Of a DNA stretch of 64,000 nt, positions 61,703 through 64,000 are shown in pieces. The notes beneath the pieces were generated by a model. That model worked only from the letters and a program-made list of their open reading frames with translations, was not told the origin of the DNA and did no database searches. Source of the stretch: Dawidia soli (GTDB lineage Bacteria; Bacteroidota; Bacteroidia; Cytophagales; Cyclobacteriaceae); the NCBI RefSeq assembly GCF_018598185.1, contig NZ_JAHESC010000040.1:1-64000 (forward strand), read 5' to 3'. Made by a program: the position numbers and the translations under genes. How positions within the stretch are numbered: position 1 is the first letter of the stretch; every line of letters starts with the position of its first letter.

Positions 61703-62698
61703 TTAATAATGCCTCCTCACGTCGTGGGCTTGTCGACGTGTTCGGCCCACCTGAGCATTTTTGATTTTGCGACGCCATAGACAGCCTCTTTTTCCCTTAA
61801 ACGGCGGTCGCTTGCTATTGTGAACGGCAGAGCTCCTTTGATTTATATACACCGCAGATCGAAGAGGGCTGCTACACATGATCGCTCGCCACACGAAAAT
61901 AATGTTGTTATTTTCTTGTACGGTTCCTCTCTCAACGTTTCGATGCGCTTTTTCTGCGTGAATCAACATCAGAGCGGTATATTTCTGTCCATTCAGCACG
62001 CAAAACTCGCCATTCACCCGTTGCAGATACTCGACACCCAGTGTAATAAAAAGACTTTCTTCGCGCGCCGGCACGATGCGGCCTGTAAACACCAGGGGAG
62101 CCTTCACCTCTTTGCGCAGCGATATTTCCGCCGAGCGAATGTGCTCTGTTGCATGCGCGCCAGTCTTGAGGTCAATCCTGGCTACTCCTATCACAAACCT
62201 GAAGTGCGTGGCGCCTTTGTGGCTCATGACCAGCTTCTTTTTGGAGGGAGTAATAGTAACCGTACAGGTGCCTTCCTGCCGATTGATACCCGTGGTGTAC
62301 GAGGCCTTCAATACCTGCTCCAGCGACGCCGCTTTGTTGAATTCGAACCCACGCAATAAACCCAGATCACCCAAATCCGGGCGGCGCATGCCCGGCGCGC
62401 TGGTGGTGTCGGACTTCATGGTGGTCAGCATCGCCTGGGTAAGGCGGCTGGTCATATGAGTATCGGCGGCGCCGGCGAATAATGGTATAAAGGCGGCGCG
62501 GAGGAGCTTTACGGCAAAAGCACAACGGCCAAACTCCGTGTTATTCTCACGCACGCGTGCGAAGGCAGGGTCTTTACGGATTCGTTCGGCGTCGACGGAC
62601 GTTATTTTCCGGACGAGATAGCCGTTGTCTTTCGTATAGTAATAACTATTGTCGCCAAGCTTGCCGACCAGTTTAATAATGCCCGTTTGTTTCGCCAT
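61703..62698 (-). CDS. Bacteroidota-specific protein of unknown function, unusual C-terminal tail
   Basis: 331 residues. The N-terminus MAKQTGIIKLVGKLGDNSYY followed by DAERIRKDPAFARVRENNTEFG is typical of a family widespread in Bacteroidota, usually about 250 residues long and of unknown function. The conserved part ends near residue 250 with LGVEYLQRVNGEFCVLNGQKYTALMLIHAEK. The remaining ~80 residues are strongly basic (KRPPFKGKRGCLWRRK, RTRRQAHDVRRHY) and look like read-through of a lost stop or a frameshift rather than a domain. Start at MAKQTG; seven more codons are open upstream. Confidence 0.65.
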   Translation of the reverse strand: MAKQTGIIKLVGKLGDNSYYYTKDNGYLVRKITSVDAERIRKDPAFARVRENNTEFGRCAFAVKLLRAAFIPLFAGAADTHMTSRLTQAMLTTMKSDTTSAPGMRRPDLGDLGLLRGFEFNKAASLEQVLKASYTTGINRQEGTCTVTITPSKKKLVMSHKGATHFRFVIGVARIDLKTGAHATEHIRSAEISLRKEVKAPLVFTGRIVPAREESLFITLGVEYLQRVNGEFCVLNGQKYTALMLIHAEKAHRNVERGTVQENNNIIFVWRAIMCSSPLRSAVYINQRSSAVHNSKRPPFKGKRGCLWRRKIKNAQVGRTRRQAHDVRRHY

Positions 62699-62803
62699 GC
62701 TGAATAAGTATATACCCAAGATCGTTTTTGACGGTGAAATCGACCAGCAATATGCGACGAGCTGTCATTAGGGGATTTGGTATTTATATCAACTGTCCAT
62801 GAA

Positions 62804-62842
62804 CGGTATACGGCATCCGCCAGCTGGTGGAGGCCTACCGTA
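62804..62842. repeat. Hairpin GGCATCCGCC-AGCT-GGTGGAGGCC with flanking TACGG/CCGTA
   Basis: The core stem GGCATCCGCC/GGTGGAGGCC lies at 62811-62834, with outer arms ACGGTATACGG and CCGTAT. The core is clearly related to the lemA terminator (GCCTTCCGCC GGCT GGCGGAGGGC) and less closely to the asd terminator, indicating a dispersed hairpin family. Confidence 0.6.
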
Positions 62843-62849
62843 TGGGCAC

Positions 62850-62867
62850 TCCCGATAGCTATCGGGA
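62850..62867. repeat. Palindrome TCCCGAT-AGCT-ATCGGGA
   Basis: A perfect 18-base palindrome; a near copy lies at 14819-14836 (loop GGCT). Confidence 0.6.
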
Positions 62868-62907
62868 TCATCGCTTCGCTTAGACTTGCCAGGCGCCGTA
62901 GCTTTGG

Positions 62908-63085
62908 TATAGGGGTTAAATAGGGCTTTGGTAGGAGTAAGGTAGGGGTTTGATACGGGTAATCCCCCTGGAAGAGCCGGGCTTTCTCCTTGTCATCTCG
63001 GGGGACGACCTAATGCAACCTTATGGATTACCCGTGTCAAACCTATACTTCAGCTATACCTGAGCTATGGCAGACATATAGGTAA
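62908..63085. repeat. Dispersed intergenic inverted-repeat element, copy B
   Basis: Same order as copy A: TAGGG-rich left arm, TTTGATACGGGTAATCC (62949-62965), a longer loop of about 60 bases, GGATTACCCGTGTCAA (63025-63040), then a CTATA-rich right arm with GAGCTATG and ACATATAGG (63062-63082). The arms are close to copy A while the loop is unrelated in sequence and length, so the arms are what is conserved. Confidence 0.75.
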
Positions 63086-63120
63086 CGTTTGCTAAACCCG
63101 GATAAATCAGGTTGCCGCGG

Positions 63121-63822
63121 TTAGTTCACCTTCCGCTGCTTCTCTTTCTGCGCTTCCATCACTTTCTTGATCTGTACGCCAGCCAGGGCCACAGAGTCGC
63201 GATCGTGCTTGTTCTTCTCGATCTTCTTTAACAGGTCGGCATTCTGCAGCTTATTATTCTCGATGGATTTCTCCAGCTGGATCTTTTCACGCTTGTTGTC
63301 TTCCAGCTTGACGTTCAGGTTCTTGTTCTCGTTCGTCAGCTTCTGTTGCTGCTTGTCTACGGCTTGCGCGGCGCGCATCGACTCGTCGATCTGTACCTGG
63401 ATCTTCTCGCGGTAGAACTTTACACCAAAGTCGTGCATGAGCTTGTCCAGCTCTTTGTTTACGTGGGCGGTAGTCTCGGCAGAGCCGCCTTCGGGCTTCA
63501 TGCCGATCCACGCGGCGGCTTTGGTCGTGCTTTTGGTTTTCAGGACGGCGTAGGCCGGCGTAGCGTAGGGAATGGCGCCGATGGTCGGTTCGTTGATGGT
63601 GATGGCATCGGTGGCCTGCTTGGCCTTGCCGAGCGATCTGGCAAGCTTGAGCAGGGCGGCGTTCACCTCCTCGGGGGTGCCATCGAGCTCTACTTCAAAG
63701 CCTTCGAGGTTTTGGCCCTTTACGCGGGCGGTCTCTTTTTTAACTTTTACGGTTTGGGCGGAGGCGGTAAGAATAAGTGCAAAAAATGAAAAGATCAGGG
63801 CAAACTTTTTCGTTAGCGACAT
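63121..63822 (-). CDS. Secreted coiled-coil protein
   Basis: A 233-residue exported protein: signal peptide to TASAQ, a small alpha/beta region (residues about 25-135; VKKETARVKGQNLEGFEVELDG, AAWIGMKPEGGSAETT), then a long coiled coil (about 150-215, KQQQKLTNENKNLNVKLEDNKREK-type heptads) and a basic end. No family recognised. It is divergent from the epimerase-like gene at the window edge. Confidence 0.7.
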   Translation of the reverse strand: MSLTKKFALIFSFFALILTASAQTVKVKKETARVKGQNLEGFEVELDGTPEEVNAALLKLARSLGKAKQATDAITINEPTIGAIPYATPAYAVLKTKSTTKAAAWIGMKPEGGSAETTAHVNKELDKLMHDFGVKFYREKIQVQIDESMRAAQAVDKQQQKLTNENKNLNVKLEDNKREKIQLEKSIENNKLQNADLLKKIEKNKHDRDSVALAGVQIKKVMEAQKEKQRKVN

Positions 63823-63863
63823 GTTGTTTACTTTGTAATTCAGGGCTCAAAACTACTGAAAAA

Positions 63864-64000
63864 TTGACTGCAAAAAATATACTTATTACCGGCGCTTCGG
63901 GTCTAATCGGCTCACACCTCACCGAACTTTTACAACGCGAAGGCCGCCAGGTATCACACCTCAGCCGCAGCAACCGTGGCAACAAGACTACCACCTTTTT
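63864..64000 (+). CDS. NAD-dependent epimerase-like protein, partial (N-terminus)
   Basis: The first 45 codons run off the window edge. The Rossmann motif ILITGASGLIGSHLTELLQR (GxxGxxG) followed by GRQVSHLSRS fits the extended SDR epimerase group, in particular TIGR01777/SDR39U1-type proteins. No in-frame ATG exists upstream, so the start is most likely the TTG at 63864. Function beyond nucleotide-cofactor binding cannot be judged. Confidence 0.7.
   Translation, partial: MTAKNILITGASGLIGSHLTELLQREGRQVSHLSRSNRGNKTTTF

Larger units (their letters stand above)
62699..63120. other. Intergenic region rich in palindromes
   Basis: 422 bases without a gene, containing in order a GC-rich hairpin (62804-62842), the TCCCGAT/ATCGGGA palindrome (62850-62867) and copy B of the inverted-repeat element (62908-63085). 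No promoter for the gene to its left was recognised. Confidence 0.6.

Overview
The window looks like chromosomal core genome of a Bacteroidota bacterium, most likely Cytophagales-like. Evidence: many promoters of the phylum-specific TAnnTTTG type, almost no Shine-Dalgarno sequences, a TonB-dependent receptor with an N-terminal carboxypeptidase-like domain, acidic post-cysteine tags on lipoproteins, and families common in this phylum (TPM-domain proteins, DUF4199, GH3-like synthetase, DUF885 and M28 secreted peptidases). GC is rather high for the phylum by eye; the TonB-receptor region (about 57-61.5 kb) and the 46-47.3 kb patch look more AT-rich. No rRNA, tRNA, insertion sequence, prophage or CRISPR array was recognised.

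Layout. 0-7 kb (minus): tatC-rpiB (rpiB ends early), glyA, a DUF885 lipoprotein and three consecutive TPM-domain proteins. 7-15.8 kb: a UPF0316 membrane protein, a GH3-like synthetase, a collagen-like-protein/recJ/lptB operon, a SPOR-like protein, fumC, and an ECF sigma factor with a small membrane partner. 16-23.8 kb: an active/inactive M16 peptidase pair, a HI0933-type flavoprotein, a degenerate receiver protein, and a membrane protein/histidine kinase/NarL regulator operon. 23.9-31 kb: a PLP trans-sulfuration enzyme/GNAT/tag operon, a secreted M28 peptidase beside two tiny Kazal-like lipoproteins, prfA and lemA. 31-42 kb: asd, a lamin-tail secreted protein, pdxJ, a YqeY/CvpA/hydrolase/CBS group, lysA and dsbD. 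42-56 kb: a pirin, an AlkD-like protein, assorted membrane and metabolic proteins, a dead royal-jelly-like gene, a membrane-anchored LuxR regulator, and a tightly overlapping lipB operon. 56-64 kb: a solitary moxR, a TonB receptor plus beta-helix surface lipoprotein, a phylum-specific protein of unknown role, a coiled-coil secreted protein and the start of a nucleoside-sugar epimerase-like gene.

Most notable is 57.3-61.5 kb. Both the TonB receptor and its lipoprotein partner are preceded by tandem 7-mers in an 11-bp period, and the last repeat lies exactly 16 bp before a TTTG-type -7 element in both cases. This is the architecture of a PHO box, so the pair is a candidate phosphate-starvation surface uptake system. 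A second point is an inverted-repeat intergenic element present in two diverged copies (30.78-30.93 and 62.91-63.09 kb), embedded among related GC-rich hairpins. Other items of interest are a receiver domain that has lost every conserved phosphorylation residue, a multiply broken royal-jelly-like gene, and promoters lying so close to the ATG that the messages are probably leaderless.
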